Positions 54,299-64,000 of a stretch of 64,000 bases of DNA are shown one piece after another. The notes beneath the pieces were generated by a model. The model ran no database searches and was not told the origin of the DNA. It was given only the letters and a program-made list of their open reading frames with translations. The DNA comes from Thiohalomonas denitrificans (GTDB lineage Bacteria; Pseudomonadota; Gammaproteobacteria; Thiohalomonadales; Thiohalomonadaceae). The position numbers were made by a program, and so were the translations under genes. The stretch is from contig DYFR01000001.1 in assembly GCA_020725115.1 (NCBI GenBank), forward strand, positions 62,001-126,000. The letters are read 5' to 3'. The stretch's first letter is position 1. Each line of letters begins with the position of its first letter.

Positions 54299-54634
54299 TT
54301 ACAGACCGCCCTTGATGGTTCCCTTGGGCAGGACGCTGGCCAGCATCTGGCGCTGCACCTTGACGTGGATATTGTCGGCCACTTCCACCTCGATGAAGTT
54401 GTCGCCCAGATCCACCACCTTGCCCACCAGGCCGCCGCCGGTAACCACTTCATCACCCTTGGCGACGTTGTCGATCATTTTGCGATGTTCCTTGGCGCGC
54501 TTCTGCTGCGGACGGATGAGCAGAAAATAAAACACCACGAACAGGATGATGAAGGGCAGCAGGGCGCTGAACAGATCCGGCTGTCCAGCGGCGGGGGCGG
54601 CTTCGGCCCAGGCGTCGGAAATGAAAAAGCTCAT
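54299..54634 (-). CDS. yajC: Sec translocon accessory protein YajC
   Basis: This 111-residue protein starts MSFFISDAWAEAA with AAGGA upstream. A single transmembrane helix (about 24-42, LLPFIILFVVFYFLLIRP) leads into the cytoplasmic QQKRAKEHRKMIDN region and a small beta domain (GDEVVTGGGLVGKVVDL). It associates with SecDF. It precedes secD by 69 nt. In-frame upstream codons to 54742 overlap the end of tgt. Confidence 0.95.
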   Translation of the reverse strand: MSFFISDAWAEAAPAAGQPDLFSALLPFIILFVVFYFLLIRPQQKRAKEHRKMIDNVAKGDEVVTGGGLVGKVVDLGDNFIEVEVADNIHVKVQRQMLASVLPKGTIKGGL

Positions 54635-54704
54635 GGCAATTCCTTGTATTGGCTGTTGTTGATGGTACGCAGAGGCCCCGTACAGGCCCCGCGAAAGGCC
54701 CGCA

Positions 54705-56928
<2,224 letters not shown>

Positions 56929-56970
56929 GGGGCGCGCATGTTAGCAAATTAGCCTTAAAAACGCAGATGA

Positions 56971-57104
56971 GCTCTCGCCAAGGCGCCAAGTACGCCAAGG
57001 AAACAAGGCATTGGCAGACCCGTGTTACCTCACCGCCTGCACCTCGGCTCGGGAGGGTAAATGTAATTCACCGTGTTTCTTGGCGCCTTGGCGTCTTGGC
57101 GAGA
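56971..57104. repeat. Intergenic inverted repeat, CGCCAAG family (upstream of queA)
   Basis: Arms 56971-57000 (GCTCTCGCCAAGGCGCCAAG type) and 57076-57104 (complement) lie between queA and tRNA-Leu. The 246-nt spacer 56929-57174 otherwise shows no ORF. Confidence 0.8.
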
Positions 57105-57174
57105 ATGACTGCCGTTAGGATGAAATACAGCCTTTGCCGCCCGTGGAACGTTCGGGCATAATGCGCCCTCCCCT

Positions 57175-57261
57175 GCCGGGGTGGCGAAACTGGTAGACGC
57201 AGCAGACTCAAAATCTGCCGGGGGCAACCCCATGTCGGTTCGATTCCGACCCTCGGCACCA
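57175..57261 (+). tRNA. tRNA-Leu (anticodon CAA)
   Basis: 87 nt including encoded CCA. The acceptor stem is GCCGGGG with CCTCGGC (one G-T pair). The D arm contains TGGCGAAACTGGTAGACGC. The anticodon loop CTCAAAA gives CAA, decoding UUG. The long variable arm GCCGGGGGCAACCCC marks a class II tRNA, and the T arm is GTCGGTTCGATTCCGAC. It is an isolated gene on the plus strand. Confidence 0.97.
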
Positions 57262-57391
57262 AACTTTATAGCAAGCAATAACAGTCACTTATCCGCTGCA
57301 TGCGCCCCGGCTGCGCGGATAGTCCCGGCCTCAACGGGCAGAGCAGGACAGTTACCGCGGGCAGACTCGCGGACGGGATACAACCGGCCCC

Positions 57392-60300
57392 ATGACACCC
57401 CCAGCGCATCGCCTTTTGCTTCGACTGCTGCCGCTGCTGCTGTGCCTGAGCGCCACGGCACAGGCGGAACGCATGGCGCTGCAGCCGGTCAGCCTGCAAT
57501 TGAAGTGGTACCACCAGTTCCAGTTCGCCGGTTACTACGCCGCGCTGGAGCAGGGCTACTACCGCGATGCAGGCTTCGACGTCACCCTCCGCGAGGGCCA
57601 CCCGGAGCACGATCCGGTCGCCGACGTAATTGCCGGCAAGGCCGACTTCGGCGTCGGTGCCTCGGAGCTGATCCTGGCCCACGCCGCCGGCCAGCCGGTG
57701 GTGGCCGTGACGGTAATATTCCAGCACTCGCCGCTGATCCTGCTGGCCCAGCGCCGCCCCGATGTGGAGTCGGTGCACGACCTTATCGGCAAGACCCTCC
57801 AGATCGTCCCCCACGAACACGAACTGTTCGCCTTCATTCAGGCCCTGGGCCTGTCGCCCGGCGATTTCGTCATGGAACCGCGCAGCGAGCACCTGAACGA
57901 TATGCTCGAAGGACGCGTTGCCGCCGTCGCCGCCTACTCCACCGACGAACCCTACGAGCTGTTGCAGCGCAAGATCGATTATCTGGAGATCACGCCACGC
58001 TCCGCCGGCATCGACTTCTACGGCGACAGCCTGTTCACCAGCCGACGGCTGGCAGAGCGTTCACCGGAGCGGGTCAAGGCCTTCCGCGACGCCACCCTGC
58101 GCGGCTGGGCCTACGCCCTCGCCCATCCGGAGGAGATGGCCGATCTGATCCAGCGCACGTACAGCGACCGCAAGAGCCGCGACCACCTGCTGTACGAGGC
58201 ACGCGCCATGCAGCGCCTGATCCTGCCCGACCTGGTGGAACTGGGTTACATGAACCCCTGGCGCTGGAAACATATCGCCGACAGCTATGCCAACCTGGGC
58301 ATGCTGCCGCACGATTATGATTTTGCCGGCTTTCTGTTCGACCCCGAGCCGCAGGCAGATCTCACACTGTTTTACTGGACTGTCGGACTCGGTGCCCTGG
58401 TCACCCTGTTCGGCGGCGCCATCATTCTTTACATCATGCGCCTCAACCGCCGCCTGCGCGCCAGCGAGCAGCGTTATCGCGTGGTGTACCAGAACGCCCC
58501 CATGGCCATCATGGTCACCGATCAACAGCAGCGGGTAACGGCATGGAACCATCAGGCGGAACAGATATTCGGCTGGCGTGCCGACGAGGTGATGGGGCGT
58601 AGCTTCCTCGACTTCATGGTGCCGGAGGATGAAAGGGCGCAGGTGCTCGATGCCGTGCAGCGGGCCGGTTCCGCCCAGCCGGACAGCCGTTCCCTCAACT
58701 GGAATCTGACCAGATCCGGCGAACGCATCCTGTGCGAGTGGATGAACGCCGCACTGTACGACAGCGATGGCCGGCTCAGCGGCGTGGCCGCCCTGGCCAT
58801 CGACGTCACCGAACGCAACCGTCTGCAACAGCAGCTGCGCAATTCGGAAGAGAACTACCGCACCCTCACCGAAACCGCGCCCTTCCCGGTGGTGGTCACC
58901 TGCCTGGCCGACAACAGCGTGCTCTACATCAACAGCCGCGCCGAACAGCACTTCCATCTCCGCAAGGCCGAAGCGATCGGCCGCAGCGCGCCGAACTACT
59001 GGGCCGACCCGGCGCAGCGCACGGAGATGCTGACGCAGTTACGTAACCAGGGACAGGTGCATGATTTCGAGGCCAGGCTCAGGGATGACCACGGCAACGA
59101 CTTCTGGGTCTATCTCTCAGCCGCCCTCACCACCTTCGACGGCAAGCCGGCAGCCTTCGTCTCCTTCAACGACATCAGCGAGCGCAAACACATCGAGCAG
59201 GCGCTGCGTGACAGCGAGCAGCACTACCGTCTGCTGGCGGAGAATGCCTTCGATGTGATCTGGACCATGGACATGCAGGGCAACTTCACCTATGTCAGCC
59301 CGGCAGTGGAACGGCTGCGCGGTTACACCGTGGCAGAGGTGATGCAACAGACGGTGGAACAGGCGCTGACGCCGGAATCTGCGCAGCGTGCTGCCGCAGG
59401 CATACGCCATGTACTGGAAACAGGCGAGGTATTGCAGCACCACTGGGAGCTGGAGCAACCGTGCAAGGACGGCTCCACCGTCTGGACCGAAGTGATGGTA
59501 AGCATCATGCACGATGCCGACGACCAGCCCAGCGGCATACTTGGCATCACCCGTGACATCACCGAGCAGCGCCGTATCCGCGAGGAATTGAATACCCGCA
59601 GCGTGGCCATCGAAGCAGCGGCCGAGGCAGTCGTCATCGCCGACCCCGAGGGCGTAATCGAGTACGTCAACCCGGCCTTTACCCAGATGACCGGATATGC
59701 TGCGGACGAAGTCAGAGGCCAGCGTCCCAGCATCCTCAAGAGCGGCCACCAGAGTGCCGCATTCTACCAACAGCTCTGGAACACCATCACCGCGGGCAAG
59801 GTCTGGCGTGGGGAAGTCATCAACCGCCGCAAGAATGGCTCGCTGTATACCGAGATCATGGCCATCGCACCGGTACATGACAGCCAGAACAACATCATCC
59901 ATTACGTCGCCATCAAGCACGACATCAGTGCGCGCAAGGAACTGGAGGCACGCCTGGAGCACCTCGCCCACTTCGACGTGCTGACCAATCTGCCCAACCG
60001 CCCGCTGTTCTTCGACCGGCTGGAGCGCGCCATCGCCAGTGCGCGCCGCAGCGGCGGTGCCGTCGGCCTGCTGTTCCTCGATCTCGACAGCTTCAAGGAG
60101 GTCAACGACACCTGTGGCCACGACATGGGCGACAGGCTGTTACAGGAAGTGGCACGACGGCTGCTAGGCTGCGTACGCGAAGCCGATACGGTAGCGCGCA
60201 TGGGTGGCGATGAATTCACCGTTATCCTCAGAAATATCAGCACCCCGATCAACGCCGAGGCCGTCGCCGGCAAGATCATCGCCAGCCTGTGCTCCCCCTT

Positions 60301-60481
60301 CCACCTGGACGACCATACATTCCACATCGGTGCCAGCATCGGCATCAGCCTCTACCCGCTGCACGCCGACAATCTGGAAAATCTGGTGAACTACGCCGAC
60401 CAGGCCATGTACACCATCAAGCGCAAGGGTAAAAACAACTACGCAGTTTATTCACCGCTGAATGTGGATTCCTTGACCTGA
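57392..60481 (+). CDS. Membrane sensor: NMT1/THI5-like periplasmic domain, PAS domains and GGDEF diguanylate cyclase
   Basis: This 1029-residue protein begins with a Sec signal (LLLRLLPLLLCLSATAQA). The NMT1/THI5-like domain (about 30-300) has LKWYHQFQFAGYYAALE, the hallmark of pyrimidine-precursor-binding proteins. One transmembrane helix lies at about 330-352. At least four PAS/PAC units span about 365-855. The GGDEF domain (about 865-1020) has the active motif MGGDEF and an RxxD I-site (READ) five residues before it, indicating product inhibition. It should make c-di-GMP in response to a small periplasmic ligand. No EAL domain is present. It follows tRNA-Leu. Confidence 0.93.
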   Translation: MTPPAHRLLLRLLPLLLCLSATAQAERMALQPVSLQLKWYHQFQFAGYYAALEQGYYRDAGFDVTLREGHPEHDPVADVIAGKADFGVGASELILAHAAGQPVVAVTVIFQHSPLILLAQRRPDVESVHDLIGKTLQIVPHEHELFAFIQALGLSPGDFVMEPRSEHLNDMLEGRVAAVAAYSTDEPYELLQRKIDYLEITPRSAGIDFYGDSLFTSRRLAERSPERVKAFRDATLRGWAYALAHPEEMADLIQRTYSDRKSRDHLLYEARAMQRLILPDLVELGYMNPWRWKHIADSYANLGMLPHDYDFAGFLFDPEPQADLTLFYWTVGLGALVTLFGGAIILYIMRLNRRLRASEQRYRVVYQNAPMAIMVTDQQQRVTAWNHQAEQIFGWRADEVMGRSFLDFMVPEDERAQVLDAVQRAGSAQPDSRSLNWNLTRSGERILCEWMNAALYDSDGRLSGVAALAIDVTERNRLQQQLRNSEENYRTLTETAPFPVVVTCLADNSVLYINSRAEQHFHLRKAEAIGRSAPNYWADPAQRTEMLTQLRNQGQVHDFEARLRDDHGNDFWVYLSAALTTFDGKPAAFVSFNDISERKHIEQALRDSEQHYRLLAENAFDVIWTMDMQGNFTYVSPAVERLRGYTVAEVMQQTVEQALTPESAQRAAAGIRHVLETGEVLQHHWELEQPCKDGSTVWTEVMVSIMHDADDQPSGILGITRDITEQRRIREELNTRSVAIEAAAEAVVIADPEGVIEYVNPAFTQMTGYAADEVRGQRPSILKSGHQSAAFYQQLWNTITAGKVWRGEVINRRKNGSLYTEIMAIAPVHDSQNNIIHYVAIKHDISARKELEARLEHLAHFDVLTNLPNRPLFFDRLERAIASARRSGGAVGLLFLDLDSFKEVNDTCGHDMGDRLLQEVARRLLGCVREADTVARMGGDEFTVILRNISTPINAEAVAGKIIASLCSPFHLDDHTFHIGASIGISLYPLHADNLENLVNYADQAMYTIKRKGKNNYAVYSPLNVDSLT

Positions 60482-60522
60482 CACGGTTCTTGCTCAGTCG
60501 CGCACCCCGCGCCCGGGAGACG

Positions 60523-61458
60523 TCAGAACTCCAGCGTTGGCCGCAGAATCAGCGTGAGATGATCACGTCCTGCATCGGCCAGCGCACCGCTGTATTTCCT
60601 GGCGCTGTACCAGATCAGGCCGACATCCAGTGCCAGCGCCGCACCATAGCGCCTGAGCGGCCATTTCTTGCCCACGGTCAGCTCCTGATCCACCAGGGTG
60701 AAGTGTGCGGTATCGGCGCTGATGCGATAGGCAATATTGCTGTTCTCCAGCAACGGTAACAGGCGGGTCGGGGCGTTGTAATCGAGATGGTTGCGCCGCA
60801 GGCCGAGATAGATCACATCGGTGATGTCCTGATTGGCATGCAACTTCACGCCGATACGATAGCTCATGCTGAGGCGGTGATCACGATAATGGCGGTCGCT
60901 CTTCAGCTTGTATTCGAACTCGAACCAGTCGTCGTGGATCAGCTCGCTGGCCTTGATGTGGTAATTTCCCGCACTGAACAGATAACCCACATGTCCCTTG
61001 TTGATCTCGCCGCGCGTTGCCTCCGGTGCGGCGTAATCAACCACATTGCCGAAAAAGGCCGACAGCGCATAGGGCTCCTCAAAGCCGGCGGTAACGGATT
61101 CAATGAGATTGAAACCGTTGCCGAAATCGGCGCTGTCGTAAATGCCGCGATGATTCTTCTTCAGGTAAACACCGGCCAGCGGCATCGGATAGGCACTGGC
61201 CTCCAGCAGCATGAAACGCGGCACGAAGGCATCGAGCAACAGCGTACGGTAGATTTGCAGCTCACCGGCGCTACCCAGGCGCCGGATCGGTTTCTCGCTC
61301 AGCGGTACATAGACCCCAATGCTGCTGTAGTAGGGTGCCAGTTCATAGACCACCTCCACCCCGCCTGCACCGGCAGGCGCCGCATCGCTGGCGGCCACAG
61401 CGAAACCCGTCATCAACCCGCCTGCGGCGAAAGCCGCCATGAAAAACATGCGCCGCAT
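60523..61458 (-). CDS. Putative outer-membrane protein of unknown function
   Basis: This 311-residue protein has a signal peptide (MFFMAAFAAGGLMTGFAVA). The mature part shows alternating strands rich in Tyr and Phe, such as VVYELAPYYSSIGVYVPL and LSMSYRIGVKLHANQDI, and it ends in LRPTLEF with a terminal Phe, as expected for outer-membrane beta-barrels. I do not recognise a family. It lies directly after motB (5-nt gap) in the same direction, so it may be co-transcribed with the stator genes, with no known functional link. Confidence 0.7.
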   Translation of the reverse strand: MRRMFFMAAFAAGGLMTGFAVAASDAAPAGAGGVEVVYELAPYYSSIGVYVPLSEKPIRRLGSAGELQIYRTLLLDAFVPRFMLLEASAYPMPLAGVYLKKNHRGIYDSADFGNGFNLIESVTAGFEEPYALSAFFGNVVDYAAPEATRGEINKGHVGYLFSAGNYHIKASELIHDDWFEFEYKLKSDRHYRDHRLSMSYRIGVKLHANQDITDVIYLGLRRNHLDYNAPTRLLPLLENSNIAYRISADTAHFTLVDQELTVGKKWPLRRYGAALALDVGLIWYSARKYSGALADAGRDHLTLILRPTLEF

Positions 61459-61463
61459 CCTGC

Positions 61464-62270
61464 CTAACGTCCGTTCGCGACTGCGGCTGGATTCATCGAG
61501 ATGACGAGGGAAACCCGACGGTTCTTCGCCCGCCCTTCCGCCGAGCCATTGTCATCCAGTGGACGGGTGTCGGCATGGCCGATGGCGCGCAGGCGCTCCG
61601 CCGCCACACCCTGGGTGATGAGGTGGCGCACCACGTTAGTGGCGCGTGCCGCCGACAACTCCCAGTTGGAAGGGAACATCTCGGTGGCAATGGGTACGTT
61701 GTCGGTATGCCCTTCCACGGCAATGGCGTGGGAGTCCCGACGCAGCAGCGGCACCAGGGAGTCCAGCAGATGACGTCCTTCCGGCCGCAGATCGGCACGG
61801 CCGGTGTCAAACAGAATGCTGTCCTTCAGGCGCAGTTCGATACTGCCGGTATGGGTGAGCAATTCCACATTGTCCGTCAGTCCCTGCTGCACGATGGTCT
61901 GGCTCAACTGCTCGGCCAGCGCCTGTTCCTCGCTGATCGGTTGTGCCTCCGGCTGCACCACCCGGCCCATCTCCCGCGATACGGCTTCGGACAGTTCGCG
62001 ATATTCCTCGGCATCGGTCTTGGCGTAGGCCAGCATCACCACGAACAGGGTGAGGATCAGGGTGAGCATGTCGATGTAGGTGAATACCCAGGCGTTGTCA
62101 TCCTCGTAGGTGGAATCAGGTCTTGCTTCGTGAGTCTGCGCCCAGGGCAGCGGCGTGCGCCGCGCCTCTTCCAGTTCGGCACGCAATCGATCGGTATCAA
62201 GCCTGTACTCATCCTCAAGCAGCGACGTGCTGCTGCCGTTCAGGTGGTTGTTGCCGGGAGTTTCTGCCAT
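61464..62270 (-). CDS. motB: Stator protein, MotB/OmpA family
   Basis: This protein of about 268 residues starts at ATG 62270 with GGGGA seven bases upstream; an ATG two codons earlier is possible. The transmembrane helix contains the proton-channel Asp in YIDMLTLILTLFVVMLAY. The C-terminal OmpA-like domain has FDTGRADLRPEGRHLL, VEGHTDNVPIATEMFPSNWELSAARA and RAIGHADTRPLDDNGSAEGRAKNRRV, which bind peptidoglycan. It forms an ion channel with the MotA-type protein encoded just upstream. Confidence 0.9.
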   Translation of the reverse strand: MAETPGNNHLNGSSTSLLEDEYRLDTDRLRAELEEARRTPLPWAQTHEARPDSTYEDDNAWVFTYIDMLTLILTLFVVMLAYAKTDAEEYRELSEAVSREMGRVVQPEAQPISEEQALAEQLSQTIVQQGLTDNVELLTHTGSIELRLKDSILFDTGRADLRPEGRHLLDSLVPLLRRDSHAIAVEGHTDNVPIATEMFPSNWELSAARATNVVRHLITQGVAAERLRAIGHADTRPLDDNGSAEGRAKNRRVSLVISMNPAAVANGR

Positions 62271-62282
62271 GGCCATTCCCCG

Positions 62283-63053
62283 CTACTGGCGGATTTCGTC
62301 CTCGTAGCGCGCCATGAACGACTTGAGGGTTTCGCGGATATAGGCAGGTGAGCGTCCCTTGCTCATCAGCGTGATGCCTTCCAGCACCATGTTCATCAGC
62401 ATCACGCGCTGCTCGGTGCGCCGCTCCATCTTGATGGCGATGGGCTTGAATACCAGATTGGCGAGGATGATGCCGTAGAAGGTGGTGATCAATGCAATGC
62501 CGAGATTGACACCGATGCTTTCGAAGTCAGAGCCCTCCATGCCGAACAGCATGTTGATCAGGCCCACCAGGGTGCCGAGCATGCCGAAGGCCGGGGCGTA
62601 CATGGCCATGGTGCGGAACACCTGTGCCTCGGCGGTCTCCTTGGCGCGCAGCCGGGTCATGCGCCACTGCAGCAGGTCGAGAATATCGTCCAGTGGCGTG
62701 TCGTCGATAACCAGCTGGATGCCCATGCGCAGGTAGGGATTGTGGATATCATCAAGGCGGCTTTCGATGGCGGCGAGGTTGCCCTTGAACCACTGCCGCG
62801 ACACCTCGACGATCTCCTCCATGTCCTCCTTGGCATAATAACGTTCACTGCGCAGCACGATGATGAAGATGCGGAACACCCGCAGAACCTCATGCAGCGG
62901 ATAACTGACCAGGGTGGCGGCGATGGTGCCGCCGAGCACGATGCCGAGTCCGGGCAGATTCCAGAACACACCGTAATCCCTGGCGGTGAACGCAACCGTC
63001 ACCGTGAGCAGAACGATACCGCCGATCATGCCGAGTACGGTTGCCGGATTCAT
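62283..63053 (-). CDS. motA: Stator protein, MotA/PomA family
   Basis: This 256-residue protein has four transmembrane helices: two near the N-terminus (TVLGMIGGIVLLTVTVAF, GLGIVLGGTIAATLVSY) and two at about 150-210 (APAFGMLGTLVGLINML, IALITTFYGIILANLVF). The cytoplasmic loop between them contains the charged residues that contact the rotor FliG. Overall pattern is closer to PomA than to E. coli MotA, so either H+ or Na+ coupling is possible. It is directly upstream of motB. Confidence 0.92.
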   Translation of the reverse strand: MNPATVLGMIGGIVLLTVTVAFTARDYGVFWNLPGLGIVLGGTIAATLVSYPLHEVLRVFRIFIIVLRSERYYAKEDMEEIVEVSRQWFKGNLAAIESRLDDIHNPYLRMGIQLVIDDTPLDDILDLLQWRMTRLRAKETAEAQVFRTMAMYAPAFGMLGTLVGLINMLFGMEGSDFESIGVNLGIALITTFYGIILANLVFKPIAIKMERRTEQRVMLMNMVLEGITLMSKGRSPAYIRETLKSFMARYEDEIRQ

Positions 63054-63095
63054 GAGCCATTCATCCCCTGATTTTTTCTGTTGCCATGTTAGCGC

Positions 63096-64000
63096 CTATT
63101 CCAGCTCCCGCGCCATGCGTCGGCCCTGCGTCAGATCCACCCGACTGAGAAACCAGGCGCCGAGGGCAAACAGCACCAGCAGCGACAGCAGCGACAGGCG
63201 CGGCTCGCCGCTGGCCAGGGACACCCAGCCCACCATGATCGGGCCCACCACCGCGGCGAACTTGCCCAGCATGTTGTAGAAACCGAAGAACTCGGCACTT
63301 TTATCCGCCGGGATCAGGCGCGCGTAGAGCGAACGGCTCAGCGACTGGATGCCGCCCTGCACCAGGCCGATCACCACCGCCAGCACATAGAACTCGGCCT
63401 CGCTCTCCATGCGCGCTGCCCACAGCACCACCAGACAGTACACGAATATGGCCACATAGATGCCGGCCTTGGGGCCGTAGCGTTCGCCCAGACGGCCGAA
63501 TATCACCGCCGCAGGGAAACCGACGAACTGGGTGATGAGCAGCGCCACAATCAGGCTGTCGGCAGCCAGGCCGATGGCCAGACCGTAGTCCACCGCCATG
63601 CGGATGATGGTGTCCACCGCATCGATGTAGCACCAGTAGGCGAGCAGGAACAGGCCGACATGACGCAGTCGCCGTATCTCGCGAAAGGTATCGCGCAGCT
63701 GGCGGAACCCGCCCGTCACCGCCGCCATCCCGGCGCGCCCGGTTCCCGGCGGTTCCGCCACCCACCAGGCCAGCGGCAGGGTGAACAGTGTCCACCACAC
63801 CGCCACGGTGAGAAACGAGATGCGCACGGCCTCGGCGGCACCGGCCAGACCGAACCAGTGCGGCTTCAGCGTCATCGTCACGTTTACCGCGAACAGCAGG
63901 CCACCACCCAGATAGCCGAGGGCAAAACCGAGGGCGGAGACGCGGTCGTAACGCGCCGGCGAGGCCACCGCCACGATCAGGGCGTCGTAAAAGATCAGGC
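63096..64000 (-). CDS. MFS transporter, partial (5' end beyond the window)
   Basis: The reading frame stays open to the window end (visible start region LIFYDALIVAVASPARYDRVSALGFALGYLGGGLLFAVN), so the N-terminus is missing. It shows about ten transmembrane helices. The FYDALI-VAVASPARYDRVSALGFALGYLGGG pattern resembles the UMF1/Atg22-like group of major facilitators. The substrate is unknown. The C-terminal helix ends GAWFLSRVDLTQGRRMARELE. Confidence 0.8.
   Translation of the reverse strand, partial: LIFYDALIVAVASPARYDRVSALGFALGYLGGGLLFAVNVTMTLKPHWFGLAGAAEAVRISFLTVAVWWTLFTLPLAWWVAEPPGTGRAGMAAVTGGFRQLRDTFREIRRLRHVGLFLLAYWCYIDAVDTIIRMAVDYGLAIGLAADSLIVALLITQFVGFPAAVIFGRLGERYGPKAGIYVAIFVYCLVVLWAARMESEAEFYVLAVVIGLVQGGIQSLSRSLYARLIPADKSAEFFGFYNMLGKFAAVVGPIMVGWVSLASGEPRLSLLSLLVLFALGAWFLSRVDLTQGRRMARELE

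Overview
The window reads as a high-GC gammaproteobacterial chromosome. The gene orders iscR-iscS-iscU-iscA-hscB-hscA-fdx-iscX-ndk-rlmN-pilW-rodZ-ispG-hisS-yfgM-bamB-der and queA-tgt-yajC-secD-secF are typical of Gammaproteobacteria. A Chromatiales-like sulfur bacterium is my guess from overall composition and gene content, not a demonstrated placement. Almost every gene lies on the minus strand. Plus-strand exceptions are xseA, an M23 peptidase, suhB, a small ORF, tRNA-Leu and a large GGDEF sensor.

Layout. 1-4.8 kb: dnaB (cut by the window start and interrupted by an intein in its P-loop), rplI, a DUF2232 membrane protein, rpsR, priB, rpsF, rlmB. 5-10 kb: rnr, then xseA and an M23 peptidase in the opposite direction. 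10-28 kb: an accessory type I secretion locus. In transcription order it holds an ABC exporter, a membrane-fusion protein, an orphan 86-aa fragment, a secreted 220-aa protein, a 182-aa chimera, a lipoprotein carrying a G10 tract, and a 3749-aa lipase/LysM/RTX protein. 28-48.7 kb: a Sel1 protein, a class II ribonucleotide reductase, a methyltransferase, then the der-to-iscR block, where the isc operon contains two tandem cysteine desulfurases, then cysE. 48.9-57 kb: trmJ, suhB, rnk, secF, secD, yajC, tgt, queA. 57-64 kb: tRNA-Leu(CAA), a membrane PAS/GGDEF sensor, a putative outer-membrane protein, a MotA/MotB-type stator pair, and an MFS transporter cut by the window end.

The most unusual region is the secretion locus. 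Upstream of the giant gene, in the same orientation and order, lie two near-identical but short copies of internal segments of that gene, each fused to an unrelated N-terminus and interleaved with genes for exported proteins. This resembles the orphan-module arrangement of polymorphic toxin loci, here attached to a type I exporter. A perfect FNR-type palindrome precedes the operon. A ten-base homopolymer inside the lipoprotein gene, which overlaps the giant gene start by 8 nt, suggests possible phase variation.

A second theme is many intergenic long-arm inverted repeats in at least four sequence families, often inside operons and sometimes reaching into coding sequence. No IS transposase, prophage or CRISPR array was found.
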